DNA of 64,000 nt from JACRLW01 sp050181465. GTDB lineage: Bacteria > Planctomycetota > UBA1135 > UBA2386. Made by a program: the position numbers and the translations under genes. The notes under the pieces were generated by a model. That model was not told where the DNA came from and did not search any database. It saw nothing but the letters and a program-made list of their open reading frames with translations. Numbering within the stretch: the first letter of the stretch is position 1; each line of letters opens with the position of its first letter. Below are positions 1 to 9,681 of the stretch, piece after piece. The stretch spans positions 1 through 64,000 of the forward strand of contig JBFXDD010000024.1 of assembly GCA_050181465.1 (NCBI GenBank), given 5' to 3'.

Positions 1-285
1 CTCGATCACAGGATCGGTCTTGGTCCATGGCATCCGGACACGAAACCCACGGCGCTTCCCACGGTCACGCTCGAGTGTTACCCATGTGCCCGGACACGAG
101 TGTCACCCATGTACCCGGGTCGGACCGACGAAGGCCCCCGACGATTGCACCACCCACACCGCCTTGAACTTACATGGCTCTACTTCTTCGCACTCGTCCG
201 GATCGCACTCTCCGTGCGACACCCTCACGAACGCTCCCGAGAGAACGAATCCCGGTGCCACCACGTGCGTCTTTGCTCCATCCTT
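1..285. other. No supported gene; intergenic or degenerate DNA
   Basis: Open frames here are short, overlap on both strands and show no recognisable domain or ribosome binding site. The only structure I see is a pair of near-identical 21-base units at 73-93 and 98-118, listed separately. The segment ends at a MITE-like element. Confidence 0.5.
73..118. repeat. Two tandem 21-bp near-identical units, possible IS-end remnant
   Basis: The units at 73-93 and 98-118 share the pattern GAGTGTyACCCATGTrCCCGG and lie 25 bp apart. They differ at only two positions. Closely spaced short direct repeats of this kind occur at the ends of some insertion sequences such as the IS21 group. No transposase is present in the window, so if this is an IS end the element lies off the left edge or has been lost. 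Confidence 0.35.
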
Positions 286-469
286 CTAGCCCGGATTATT
301 CGTGAACGTCGTCGCGAGATCGACACAGGTCGATGCCCGGCAAGGAGCTACGACGGTCGACGACCGAAGCGTAGCTGTAGCTACGCCGCAAGGGAGGAGC
401 CGTCGTAGCGACGCCGCTGGGCGCGACTTATGGCGATCGCAGCAGACGTTCACGAATAATCCGGGCTAG
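286..469. mobile_element. MITE-like palindromic element, full copy 1
   Basis: This 184-bp unit has perfect 25-bp terminal inverted repeats at 286-310 and 445-469. Both outer ends finish in CTAG, followed inward by CCCGGATTATTCGTGAACGTC. A central palindrome, GCGTAGCT-GT-AGCTACGC (369-386), lies at the exact midpoint, and further arms such as GCTACGACGG/CCGTCGTAGC flank it, so the whole unit can fold into one long hairpin. A second full copy of identical length lies at 10287-10470 in the opposite orientation. No transposase is encoded. CTAG at both ends may be a 4-bp target duplication, as made by IS5-group (YTAR-targeting) transposases; that link is inference. Confidence 0.85.
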
Positions 470-617
470 TCGCCTTCCTGCTCAGAAATCGCTTGGCATC
501 CATGGCAGGTGGCCGCAGCTGATTGATCGGGACGGCCGTCAGCTTCGCGATCGGCTCCATGAGCAAGAGAGATGCAAGTCGCGATCGCGGCACTGACAAC
601 AAGCTCTTTCGTTCGGA

Positions 618-1436
618 TCATTTCGCTTCTCCAAGAAGTTGGTCAAGATCAAGCGTTCCGACTCCTGGAATCGAAGAAGGGAACATTCGAGCGGGGAGCG
701 CCCCTTGACGGCGATGGATCTCATAGCACTCCCGCCACAGAGCACGCGGTCCAATGGTATGCGGAACGGTGATCGATAGCATCCATCGCTGGCCCTTGAT
801 CGTCATGCGAAGGTCTCCATGGGGGAGGTCCACAAAGTTCTGAACCCCTGGAGACAAACTGCTGTGGAGTTCGAGTTGGGCACCGATCTGCGCACCGCGC
901 AGGTGGTTGAGACACTCGGGCAATACCGCTGCGACGAGTTCCCAGGTCCCTGCAAGTGTGCGACAGTTGTCGTATTCCGAACCAGATGGCTTCAGCTCTC
1001 GCATGCTCTCGTGGAGGAGCTGCGCCTGATCGAAGCCCAGCTTCATGTCCGACATGATCTCGTCGATGTCAGCAGCCGAGAGAATCCTGCCTTCCTGATT
1101 CTCGACACCAACCAATCCGCTCTCGAACAACTTCCGTAGTGCATCGAGATCGAATAGGTAACTTGGCTGTGTTCCGGTCGATTCCGGCGTCGATTCAGAC
1201 GGCGTCGACTCTTCCGAAGTCGTGACCAGAGCTTGCGCCGTGTTCGTAGCGACAGCAGCAACTGATCGAGTGACCGCCCCCGGCTCGACGGCACCAGCCC
1301 GCGCGGCTGTTTCGATTCCGGTGTCGGTCGGATGAGGATTCTGCGACGCTGGATCGGCACTCATCCACCGCACGATCATCAAGGCCAGGGTGGCAGCGAG
1401 GGTGGAGGCGACAAGCAGACTCAGGATGCGACTCAT
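618..1436 (-). CDS. Hypothetical membrane-anchored protein
   Basis: The 272-residue protein begins with a hydrophobic N-terminal segment (about residues 5-24, rich in L, A and V). This is followed by a low-complexity Ser/Thr/Pro linker (about 70-90) and then a mixed alpha/beta region to the end. I recognise no domain. The N-terminus looks like a signal anchor with the rest outside the cytoplasm. It is transcribed away from the beta-helix gene that starts at 1697, leaving 260 bp that should hold two divergent promoters. The ATG at 1436 is the first in frame and directly precedes the hydrophobic segment. Function is unknown. Confidence 0.7.
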   Translation of the reverse strand: MSRILSLLVASTLAATLALMIVRWMSADPASQNPHPTDTGIETAARAGAVEPGAVTRSVAAVATNTAQALVTTSEESTPSESTPESTGTQPSYLFDLDALRKLFESGLVGVENQEGRILSAADIDEIMSDMKLGFDQAQLLHESMRELKPSGSEYDNCRTLAGTWELVAAVLPECLNHLRGAQIGAQLELHSSLSPGVQNFVDLPHGDLRMTIKGQRWMLSITVPHTIGPRALWRECYEIHRRQGALPARMFPSSIPGVGTLDLDQLLGEAK

Positions 1437-1696
1437 GCGAGCAAACTCCGGCAGGCGCAGTTGAGAACAGTCGTCCGAATCTAAGTCCGTTGACCAGCTC
1501 TACTCAAAGGCTCGCGCTTGCCGGTGAGCTTCACGGCGGGTCACGGTGGGCAGCCGAAGTGAGCGAGGTTGGAACCGCGGGCTCGCACGCGACTCGTGGA
1601 ACTATTCCGCGATCGGTTCCGCAGGGCTTGACAAGTTGCTTCTGCCCATGCAACCTCGCAACTGTCAGCGAAGGCGAACTCGAGAAAGGCAAGTGC

Positions 1697-4439
1697 ATGA
1701 TTACCCCCCCCCCGTAATTCTCACAATCTTTGTGCCGCGATCGCCCTTCTCCTGTGCCTGTGCGCTGCACATCTGCGAGCGCAGGTTCCTGAGCCTGAGC
1801 AGCGCTCGGCGTTCGTCTTCCACGTCTATGTCGATCCGCTGTTCGGCGACAATGTGGCGGCCACTTGGCTCAACCCTGGCATGAGCGATTGGATGCGGGC
1901 AACCGCGACTACGCCGCCGCCGCTGAATCCCCACCCACTCGCCGTGCACCCAGCGCCACCTGACCCGGTCACCGGGCTCAAGAGCATCGAGGGCGTACTC
2001 CAGCACGCGCCATACGCGTTTCGCACGTTGACCACCCCATCCCCCGCCTCGACTCCGCCGGTGCTGGGAGCCTTGGACTACATCCGGACGGTCTTTCCTC
2101 AGTTGCCGATGAACCCGCCCGGGTCCGGCAAGACTGTGAGTTTCGTCTTGATCCACTGCCTGCCCGGGGTCTACGGGCCGACCGGTGGCGGACTGCCGAC
2201 CATCGATCCCCGATCCGGATTGCCGTTCAACGGAGAGACTCTGCCGATTCGCTTCGACCGCAGCCGGATCGGAATCCAAGGGACGTCGACCCTGGACACG
2301 ATCTTCGATGCTCGAGGGCTCCAGGTGCCGATCTTCGAGATCGGCGCGACGCTTCCCAACCTCCTCCCAGTGGACAATTCGCTCATCGACGGCATCGCGG
2401 TGCGGGGTTCGCGCGCCGCAGCGACGCCCGGCGTGGCGGCGGGTGCGGGAGCCGCATTCTACTTCGCGGGGATCCAGCAGCAGACACGAGTGTCCATCAC
2501 CAACTGCTTCATCTACGACAACTCCATCGGCATCGCCCTGGACAACAAGACGCCGCCCGGCGGTGTTTCCGTCACGCACAACGCGATCATCGCCAACAAC
2601 ACCTTCGCGTCCAACGTCGTCGGCATCTGGAGCGGCGACACCGGAATCATCAACCAACCCGGGCTTCCACGCGATTGGAACAGCCCCGCGATCTTCAACA
2701 ACATCATCGACCTCGCAGATCGCCAGCCCGGAGTTCTTCCGACACCCATCTCCTGCTTTGAAGGCATCGAAGTCAAGAGTCGCGCCGTGCAGTGGGCATT
2801 GGGGCAAGTCGTCACCGATCCGACCTTTCAGACGCAAGGGCGCGACTTCAACGCCTTCCCGGATGGCAGAACCGATCCGACGACGCAGCGACCGACTACC
2901 TTCAACCTGGGAACGGTGAACGTCGGCTTGAACTGGCGCGCAATAGACGTCATCACCCCGAGCTCGATTCCGAACGGGGAACTTGCGCCTCGCGCCGATC
3001 TGGCCAGCCTGACTGCCATCCCCAGGCTCTTTTTTGTCGACGACGCACTCCGCTTCTCGCCCGGCGCCGGCTTGGCGTCGTCGCACGACTTGCGGCTGCT
3101 TCCCATGGTGAGTACGACCGGTTGGACTCCCGGTTCGAGCGCGTTGGTTTCGAATCCGTGCATCGATACCGGCGTCGACGGCGGACCCTCCCGCACGCAG
3201 TTCCTGGAGGTCACGCGATCCCTCGGAATGGTGTTGCGCGTCGAGGGATTCGGCCCGGGATGGCAGAGCTACTACGCTGACGTGTCCGTCACACCTCCCG
3301 TGCCGAAAGCGGAGGAGGCTCCCACTTGCGCCTGGGACTTTGATTGCGAAGGTTTCGGGAATCCGCGGATCAAGTCGAAGCGACCCAACGAGATCTCTGA
3401 TCCCTTCGGGGACATCGATATCGGCGCGGATGAGTGCGATGACCTGATCGTTGCCGGCTACGTCACGCACACACGCATGTTCGCGGGCCCGATCATCCCC
3501 GGCGCAGCCCTGGTCGGGCAGGATCATCGCCGCGTGTTCTTCGTCGGCAAGCCCGGGATCACCATCAACCGGCCGATGCACAACAGCATCGTAGGTACCT
3601 ATCCCGCGGCGAACCAGTTCCCGTGGTTCGATCATGTGCAGAATCCCAGCGACGCGGTCCATGTTCATGGCGGCGGCGCTGCTGCGGGACAGATCATCAC
3701 GAACATGACGACGGCGTCGATGTATCTGGATTCTCTCCGGAATCTGCAGTCGATAGGAACACCAACGATCGCGAGAAGAGGCCCGATCCCACGCGGCCTG
3801 CTCTGCGACTTCACACCCCACCTGCCGCTCGATCCCCATCCGAACTGGTCGGTCTATTTCTGGAGACACGCACTTCAAACCGGACCGATCGATGCCTACG
3901 CGAACAATCCTTGGTATCGATCGATCCACACGCAGACCGATCCACAGACGGACAACCCAGCGCTCTATCACAACCGACTCGGCATCAACCACGACTACCC
4001 GCCCGGCACTAACTCGAACGGTTGGTGGTCGACCAAGGAAACCTTCGTTGCCAGTGCGCACATCAACTCGCCCGGCACATTTGCGACTACTGGATCCTTC
4101 ACGAGTTGGATTATGGCCCCGTTCAGTCAGTTCGGCCCCTTCGGGTCCTGCTCGGGCAATGCACTCTCTTTCAACAACTTCTGCCTGAACGAGACACCCG
4201 TAGGTTGCCCGGATCCTGCGCCGATGATCGTCGCCGACGGCAGACTCGGCAGGCGCTACAATCTGGAGATCGATCCAGGCAACCCGCTCGGACCGATGAG
4301 CAACCTGCAGACCTTACTCGTCGTACATGAACTTCAGAACCTGCCGCCGGACATCCCGCCGCCGACGGAAGGCTTGACCCCCGGCGAGAGCCTCGAGCGG
4401 AGCGAAGAGCTCGGCTCCAATGGAGGTACCGGCCAATGA
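1697..4439 (+). CDS. Secreted right-handed beta-helix protein, frameshifted at a C10 tract
   Basis: The open frame from about 1725 encodes a hydrophobic signal sequence (AAIALLLCLCAAHLRAQ) and then VYVDPLFGDN, the usual N-terminal opening of secreted parallel beta-helix (pectate-lyase-like) proteins. Inner repeats such as SITNCFIYDNSIGIALDN fit beta-helix coils. No start codon exists in this frame: a stop at 1698 blocks it. The ATG at 1697, preceded by AAAGG at suitable spacing, reads MITPPP and stops at 1715. Removing one base from the ten Cs at 1704-1713 gives a single frame of 913 codons with an intact signal peptide. The gene is therefore either phase-variable, off in this sequence, or carries a homopolymer sequencing error. 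Its stop overlaps the next start (ATGA, 4436-4439). Confidence 0.8.
1704..1713 (+). repeat. Homopolymer C10 tract inside the 5' end of the beta-helix gene
   Basis: Ten consecutive C residues lie four bases after the ATG at 1697. Nine or twelve Cs would join the start codon to the signal-peptide frame; ten gives MITPPP followed by a stop. Confidence 0.9.
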
Positions 4440-6126
4440 TTCGCCTGTTCCACTTGCAGACATTTCCCGCTCCACGCGGCCTGGCATTCGCTGGCATCTG
4501 CTTGATCTGGCTCAGTTCGCCGGGATTGCGTTCCCAGCAGTTCCTGCAGATCTTCCCGTGGGACTCGTTCCCCCAGGGTATCCATACCGTCACCGACCTG
4601 ACCGACGATGGAGCACCCGAACAGGTCTACCGAACGAGTTGGGCAGGTCGATATCCCACTGTGGCCTATCGTGACGGCCACGGCAATGGGATGTTTGGGT
4701 CATCCACGCTACTCCCATTGCCGTCCGGACACCGACAGGAATCGGGACTACCTGTCACCGCAGTGGCCGATTTCGATGGTGACGGCGACAACGACGTACT
4801 CTCTGCTGGTGGAATCATCGTCGGCAACCCCGGCAACGGCACACCCGCTCCCTGGCTCTATTGGGACTCTCTGGGAAACAGCCAGTTCGCCGTCGCCACC
4901 TACGATCGGATCCCTAGCACGATCGTGAACTCCATCTTCCCCGCGAAGCTCCGCGCCATGGACGTCGATGGCGACGGTGATCTGGACGTCGCAACCATCG
5001 GCTCCACCTCCGTCGACTTCCTCCTCAACGACGGTCGCGGCTACTTCCAGCTCGCTGGATACAACCTCCCCATCAGCACCATGGACATCGTCGGTGGCGA
5101 TCTCGACAACGACGGCGACCTCGACTTCCTCGCCTCCACCTACAACGTCTCCCATCCTGGCTACGGCGTAGTCTTCCTCAACAACGGCAACGGTACCTAT
5201 CTGCAAACACAGGCACCCATCATCCTTGCCTCCGGCCAGGCGGACTTGGGAGACATCGACGGCGACGGCGACCTCGATGCCATTCACCACAATCGGCAGA
5301 CCTACCCGTACCTTTGGATCAACGATGGTCACGGCTACTTCACCGACGAGAGCCATCGCATCCCGCGCTGGCGGAACTTCCCGCCAGGAACTCACAGCCA
5401 TCGACGCGGCGTGATCTGGCTGCGCGACATCGACAATGACGGGGATCTCGACATCATCGACAGTTTCATCCTGATGACCAGGATCCTCATCAACGACGGA
5501 ACCGGACACTTCACCGACGGAACCGTTCCATGGGGCATGTGGCGCGACGCCGTCGAAATCAGCTTCGCAGGCGACATCGATCGCGACGGCGACATCGATC
5601 TATTCGGCCGCGGAGTCGAGAGTCCGGGCTATCGCGCAATCCTGTTCAACCTCCTGCGGCACATCCACACCGACACTCCCACCCTCGGCAATCCCTTCGA
5701 CATCCACGTCCACGCCGAACCCAACGCCTTCGTGACCTTTGGCGTCGCGCTCGCGCGCGCCGATCTCTTCCTACCATTCGGCCTGACCTGGGCCTTGGAC
5801 CCAGCCTCCACCGTGGTCTGGCCACGACTTCACCTCATGGACTCCTCGAGATCCTGGACCAACCGTTGGCAGGTCCCCAACGACCCCGGCCTCGTCGGTC
5901 TCGACCTCTACTTCCAGGCCATCGAATTCCAGCCCGCGCNNNNNNNNNNGTGGTCTGGCCACGACTTCACCTCATGGACTCCTCGAGATCCTGGACCAAC
6001 CGTTGGCAGGTCCCCAACGACCCCGGCCTCGTCGGTCTCGACCTCTACTTCCAGGCCATCGAATTCCAGCCCGCGCGCAACGATCCCATCCGCCTCACAA
6101 ACCTCTGGCGGACCACCATCGAGTAG
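4436..6126 (+). CDS. Secreted FG-GAP/VCBS repeat protein, interrupted by an assembly gap
   Basis: The start overlaps the stop of the upstream beta-helix gene (ATGA), so the two are co-translated. A signal peptide covers about residues 1-34 (LAFAGICLIWLSS, then SQQ). The body carries repeated calcium-binding-type motifs such as DFDGDGDNDV, DVDGDGDLDV, DLDNDGDLDF, DIDGDGDLDA, DIDNDGDLDI and DIDRDGDIDL, typical of FG-GAP/VCBS beta-propeller repeats in extracellular proteins. Ten Ns at 5940-5949 and a duplicated 127-bp block break the frame. Removing the Ns and one copy gives 1,554 bp, an intact frame of 517 residues ending at 6126. Role is unknown; an envelope or extracellular structural or binding function is likely. 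Confidence 0.85.
5813..6076. other. Scaffold gap (10 N) flanked by a perfect 127-bp duplication
   Basis: Bases 5813-5939 and 5950-6076 are identical, separated by Ns at 5940-5949. This is the signature of two contig ends that overlap but were joined with a gap instead of being merged. Collapsing one copy and the Ns removes 137 bp and restores the FG-GAP reading frame exactly. Confidence 0.95.
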
Positions 6127-6153
6127 CGCCGTGGCCGCCGCCGAAGTCGTCAC

Positions 6154-6924
6154 TCACTCCACGATCGTGAGCGGCAGATCCCCGCTCGTTGCGAGCGGCA
6201 GGCCCAAAGAGTCGCGGGCGATCACGCGCAGTCGCAAGCTCGCGCGATCGGCGACGGCCCGCACGCGATCGAGATCGGTCGCCTCCAACTCCCAGGTGGT
6301 CGATGCTCGCGAGCGATCGGCGCGCTGCGCAAGGCTCTCGCCGCTCGGGCCGAGGATGACGGCTTCGTAGAACGCCGCGCCGACCACCACGTGCCAGGAC
6401 AGCACCGGGCGATCGAGTCGCAGCTCTGCCGTGAGCAGAATGCGTGCGCCGGATCCGAGCACGCGGTCATCGGGGGTGTTCGGCAGCAACGAGGGTCGCT
6501 CGACACCGCCGCCGCGCAGCATGATCGAGAGCACGATCACCGCCGCCGCGGCCGCGAGGGCCCACCACCATCGAGTGTGCGACGCGACCTTGCGAAGCCC
6601 TTGCGAGCCCGTCGTCGCCCCCACACCCTCACCAAAGCGAAGCTGTGCCCGCAGTCCGGCTTCCGCGTGCGCACCCGCCGCGCTCAACCGCTGCCAGCGC
6701 GCATCACCCTCCTCGGCGTGCGTCAGCGGCGCACTCACGGCGAGGAAGAGCGCGCGCTCCTCATCGAGAGACTCGTGCAATGCATCCATCTCCGCGACGG
6801 CCGAAGCCGCGTCCGCGTCGCGCGTCGCGAACTCGCGCAACTCAGCCGCTTCATGGTTCGTGAGGTCGCGGTTGGCATGCGCACGCAGCCAATGCCCAAG
6901 CGTCTCGGATTCGAATTCAGACAT
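6154..6924 (-). CDS. Membrane anti-sigma factor
   Basis: About 256 residues. An acidic, helical cytoplasmic N-terminal part (about 1-115) contains LGHWLRAHANRDLTNHEAAEL, resembling the N-terminal regions of planctomycete anti-sigma factors that bind an ECF sigma factor. One membrane segment (WWWALAAAAAVIVLSIML, about 118-137) follows, then a beta-rich extracytoplasmic domain. The ATG at 6924 lies 8 bp inside the end of the upstream sigma gene with GAGG seven bases before it; an in-frame GTG at 6927 is the alternative start. Coupling to the sigma gene supports the anti-sigma role. I see no HxxxCxxC zinc motif, so it is not a classical ZAS-domain protein. Confidence 0.75.
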   Translation of the reverse strand: MSEFESETLGHWLRAHANRDLTNHEAAELREFATRDADAASAVAEMDALHESLDEERALFLAVSAPLTHAEEGDARWQRLSAAGAHAEAGLRAQLRFGEGVGATTGSQGLRKVASHTRWWWALAAAAAVIVLSIMLRGGGVERPSLLPNTPDDRVLGSGARILLTAELRLDRPVLSWHVVVGAAFYEAVILGPSGESLAQRADRSRASTTWELEATDLDRVRAVADRASLRLRVIARDSLGLPLATSGDLPLTIVE

Positions 6925-7549
6925 CACGTTTCCTCAGTTGTTCTTCCAGGCGCAGCAGCGCTCGGTAGCAACGATCTTTGACGGTGCTCGGCGCGATCGA
7001 CAGGTCGCGCGCGATCCGCTCGAAACTCCATTCCTCGAAGAAGCGCAGCTCCACGATCGCGCGTTCGCTCTCCGGCAAGGTGCCGAGCGCGTCGCGTAGA
7101 GCTTCGATCCGTTCGCGTGCGACCGCGACGCGATCCGGTGCAGGGTCCTCGCCGTCGACGATCACCGCTTCGAGCAAGTCCTGATCGCCGCTCGCTCGCG
7201 GCAGGAGGCGCAGGTTCGTCGCCCGCTTGCGCGCTTCGGCCCGCAAACAGTTGCGACAGAAGCCGAAGGCCCAGCTCTCGAGTGCGGCACCGTCGCGATA
7301 GTCCCGCAGCCGCGGCCACAGCGCGGCGTAGACCTGCTGCACGACGTCTTCCAGAGTCTCGGTCGGCAGGCCGTAGCCCTGGGTCTTGTTGAGCCGGAAG
7401 ACGAACTTCACGACACAGGACAAGCGCGCGAGGACTTCCTCGATGGCCGCCGACTCGCCCGCCAACGCCCGCCGAACCAGCGCCAGGTCATCGCCCGCGA
7501 CTTGGCGCGGGGTGGTCGCACTGGCGAGCGCGTCGGGACTGGGCGGCAT
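6917..7549 (-). CDS. ECF-type RNA polymerase sigma factor
   Basis: The 210-residue protein has a sigma-2 region (about 45-115; ETLEDVVQQVYAALW and then ESWAFGFCRNCLRAEARKR) and a C-terminal sigma-4 region (about 150-205). The latter contains LPESERAIVELRFFEEWSFERIARDLSIAPSTVKDR, a helix-turn-helix that would read the -35 element. The size fits the ECF family. The ATG at 7549 is chosen because the upstream extension is low-complexity Arg/Gly. The gene overlaps the following membrane anti-sigma gene by 8 bp. It is divergent from the deacetylase gene at 7624, leaving 74 bp for both promoters. Confidence 0.88.
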   Translation of the reverse strand: MPPSPDALASATTPRQVAGDDLALVRRALAGESAAIEEVLARLSCVVKFVFRLNKTQGYGLPTETLEDVVQQVYAALWPRLRDYRDGAALESWAFGFCRNCLRAEARKRATNLRLLPRASGDQDLLEAVIVDGEDPAPDRVAVARERIEALRDALGTLPESERAIVELRFFEEWSFERIARDLSIAPSTVKDRCYRALLRLEEQLRKRDV

Positions 7550-7623
7550 CAGGGCGGATTGTCCCGGGGGCGCCGGTCCGCCGGGCCTGTCGGCGGAAAT
7601 TCTCCGCACGCTACGCTGCCGCA

Positions 7624-8772
7624 ATGCCCGGCCCCCTCCTCGTCGACGCCCTGGCCCTGCCCCGCTACGACCTCGGGGTCGACCACCCCTTCGCGAACTT
7701 CCGCCAGGAGCCGCTCTTCGACCTCCTGACCGCCCACGGCCTGGTGCAAGGCGGCGAGCGCTTCGTGCCGCCCGCCGCCACCGACCCGGAACTCGCCACC
7801 GTGCATGCGACCGACTACGTCGCCTTCCTGCGCGCGCTCGATGCCTCGCCTTCCCCCGCACTCCTGCGCCACGCGCCGCTGTTCGGGATGGGGACGGCCG
7901 ACAACCCGATCGCGCCCGGCCAGCACGCCGCGGCGGCCGCGGCGGCCGGCGGGACCCTGGCCTGCATGCGCGCCGTGCTGCGCGGCGAGGCGAGCGCGGC
8001 TTTCAACCCGACCGGCGGGCTCCATCACGCGATGCCGGGTTCGGCCTCCGGCTTCTGTCTCTACAACGACCTCGCCTTGGCGATCGCCGAAGCGTTGTCG
8101 CAAGGCATCGAACGCGTCGCCTACATCGACTTCGACGTCCACCACGGCGACGGGGTCGAGTGGATCTTCCGCGAGGATCCGCGCGTCCTGACGGTGAGCC
8201 TGCACGAGACCCCCGATCGCCGCTGGCCCTTCACCGGTCGCGTTCGCGATCAGGGTCGCGGCCGCGGCGAAGGCAGCGCGCTGAACATCCCCTTCGCCTC
8301 GCGCACCGGCGACGCCAGTTGGCAGAGCATCGCACGCGCCGTGCTGGAGCCCGCCTTCGAACGCTTCCGACCGCAGGTGCTCATCACACAGCACGGTTGC
8401 GATCCGCATTTCAGCGATCCGCTCGCGGATCTGTGCCTCACCACCGCGAGTTTCGACTTCGCCGCGAAGATCTCGCGCGAACTGGCCGCACGCCACTGCG
8501 ACGGTCGCTGGGTCGCGACCGGTGGCGGTGGTTACCAGCCGATCCGTGTGATCCCGCGAGCGTGGACGATGACCTGGTGTGCGGTGGCCGACCGCGCCGT
8601 TCCGCAGCAGATCGACTCCTCCTGGCGCGGACGATGGCTGGAGCGCGCGGACGGCGACCTGCCGGCGACCTTTCTCGATCGAGAGCAGGACTTCGCGGGC
8701 AGCGAGGCTGCCGCAATCGCCAACGCGGCGATGCTCGAGGAACTGCGTAGCACCCATCCGCTGCTGCGCTGA
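7624..8772 (+). CDS. Histone deacetylase family (AcuC/HdaH-like) amidohydrolase
   Basis: The 382-residue zinc amidohydrolase has the arginase/deacetylase fold. Visible active-site elements are the His dyad GGLHHAMPG (134-135), the metal-binding strand YIDFDVHHGDG (about D171, H173) and a later QHGCDPHFSDPLADL segment that supplies a further metal Asp. It probably deacetylates acetyl-lysine on proteins or small acetylated amines; bacterial AcuC acts on acetyl-CoA synthetase, but the substrate here cannot be told from sequence. The ATG at 7624 follows a short divergent promoter region shared with the sigma factor gene. Length is normal for the family. Confidence 0.9.
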   Translation: MPGPLLVDALALPRYDLGVDHPFANFRQEPLFDLLTAHGLVQGGERFVPPAATDPELATVHATDYVAFLRALDASPSPALLRHAPLFGMGTADNPIAPGQHAAAAAAAGGTLACMRAVLRGEASAAFNPTGGLHHAMPGSASGFCLYNDLALAIAEALSQGIERVAYIDFDVHHGDGVEWIFREDPRVLTVSLHETPDRRWPFTGRVRDQGRGRGEGSALNIPFASRTGDASWQSIARAVLEPAFERFRPQVLITQHGCDPHFSDPLADLCLTTASFDFAAKISRELAARHCDGRWVATGGGGYQPIRVIPRAWTMTWCAVADRAVPQQIDSSWRGRWLERADGDLPATFLDREQDFAGSEAAAIANAAMLEELRSTHPLLR

Positions 8773-8790
8773 CCGCGACCCTTCTATCCC

Positions 8791-9681
8791 ATGCTCGTTC
8801 CCATCGGAACCAGAGTCGTGCTGCGTGTGCCGGTGACCGGCACGCGCGCGGTGTACTCCAGCGGAGCCGTGGCGGTAATCGTCGATGTGCCGCGCGACGC
8901 AACGCACGCCTATCGAGTCCGATTACCGGACGGCTACGAGTGCACGGCGGTTCGCAGCGAGTTTGCAATCCTCGCCGACGTGAAGTCACCGATGCCGCCC
9001 GCGATGCTCGACGATCGCGAACTGCGGAGCTTCATCGTCTACTCCTGCGTCGTCGGCTCACGCGCCTACGGACTGGATCACGCCGACTCCGATGTCGATC
9101 GACGCGGAGTGTACCTGCCACCGGCAGATCGTCACTGGTCGCTCTTCGGTGTTCCCGAGCAGTTGGAAGATCGCGAGCGCGAGGAGTGCCATTGGGAAAT
9201 GCAGAAGTTCCTCGTGCTCGCGGCAAAGGCCAACCCGAACGTCCTCGAATGCTTGTGGACACCGAGGATCGAGCACATCGAGCCGATCGGCGAGGAACTG
9301 CTCGCGATCCGCGATGCCTTCCTCAGCAAACTCGTTTATCAGACCTTCAATGGCTATGTGATCTCGCAGTTCCGCAAGATGGCCGTCAAGCTGCGCCGCA
9401 GCGAGGAGCCAAGCCGAAAACACGCAATGCACTTGATTCGACTGCTGCGAACCGGGATCGGAACTCTGCTGGAACATCGGGTGCCGGTCGCGGTGGGCGA
9501 CGCTCGCGAGGAGCTGCTGTCGATCCGCGACGGGACGATGCCATGGCAGGACGTAGAAGCCCTGCGCCATCGACTCCATGACGAGTTCGACCGCGCGTTT
9601 GCCGCCACGACTTTACCGGATCGCCCGGACTACTCGGTGATCGACCGCTTTCTCTTGCGAGCGCGACGGAGCGTGCTGTGA
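8791..9681 (+). CDS. Predicted nucleotidyltransferase (COG3541/YcgL-like), first of a pair
   Basis: 296 residues. An N-terminal part of about 75 residues looks like a small beta-barrel (VGTRVVLRVPVTG and following). The polymerase-beta-type nucleotidyltransferase core then has the GSxxYG...SDxD signature in VGSRAYGLDHADSDVDRRGVYL. A helical C-terminal half ends with TTLPDRPDYSVIDRFLLRARR. The family is predicted to transfer a nucleotide to an unknown acceptor. Its stop overlaps the start of a second member of the family (GTGA, 9678-9681), so the two are coupled and may work as a heteromeric pair. It starts 18 bp after the deacetylase gene. Biological role is unknown. Confidence 0.82.
   Translation: MLVPIGTRVVLRVPVTGTRAVYSSGAVAVIVDVPRDATHAYRVRLPDGYECTAVRSEFAILADVKSPMPPAMLDDRELRSFIVYSCVVGSRAYGLDHADSDVDRRGVYLPPADRHWSLFGVPEQLEDREREECHWEMQKFLVLAAKANPNVLECLWTPRIEHIEPIGEELLAIRDAFLSKLVYQTFNGYVISQFRKMAVKLRRSEEPSRKHAMHLIRLLRTGIGTLLEHRVPVAVGDAREELLSIRDGTMPWQDVEALRHRLHDEFDRAFAATTLPDRPDYSVIDRFLLRARRSVL

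Noticed and set aside
1701..4061. Long open frame of 786 codons on the - strand
   Set aside because: It lies opposite the beta-helix gene and is Arg/Val/Asp-rich with no domain, as expected for an antisense frame in GC-rich DNA.
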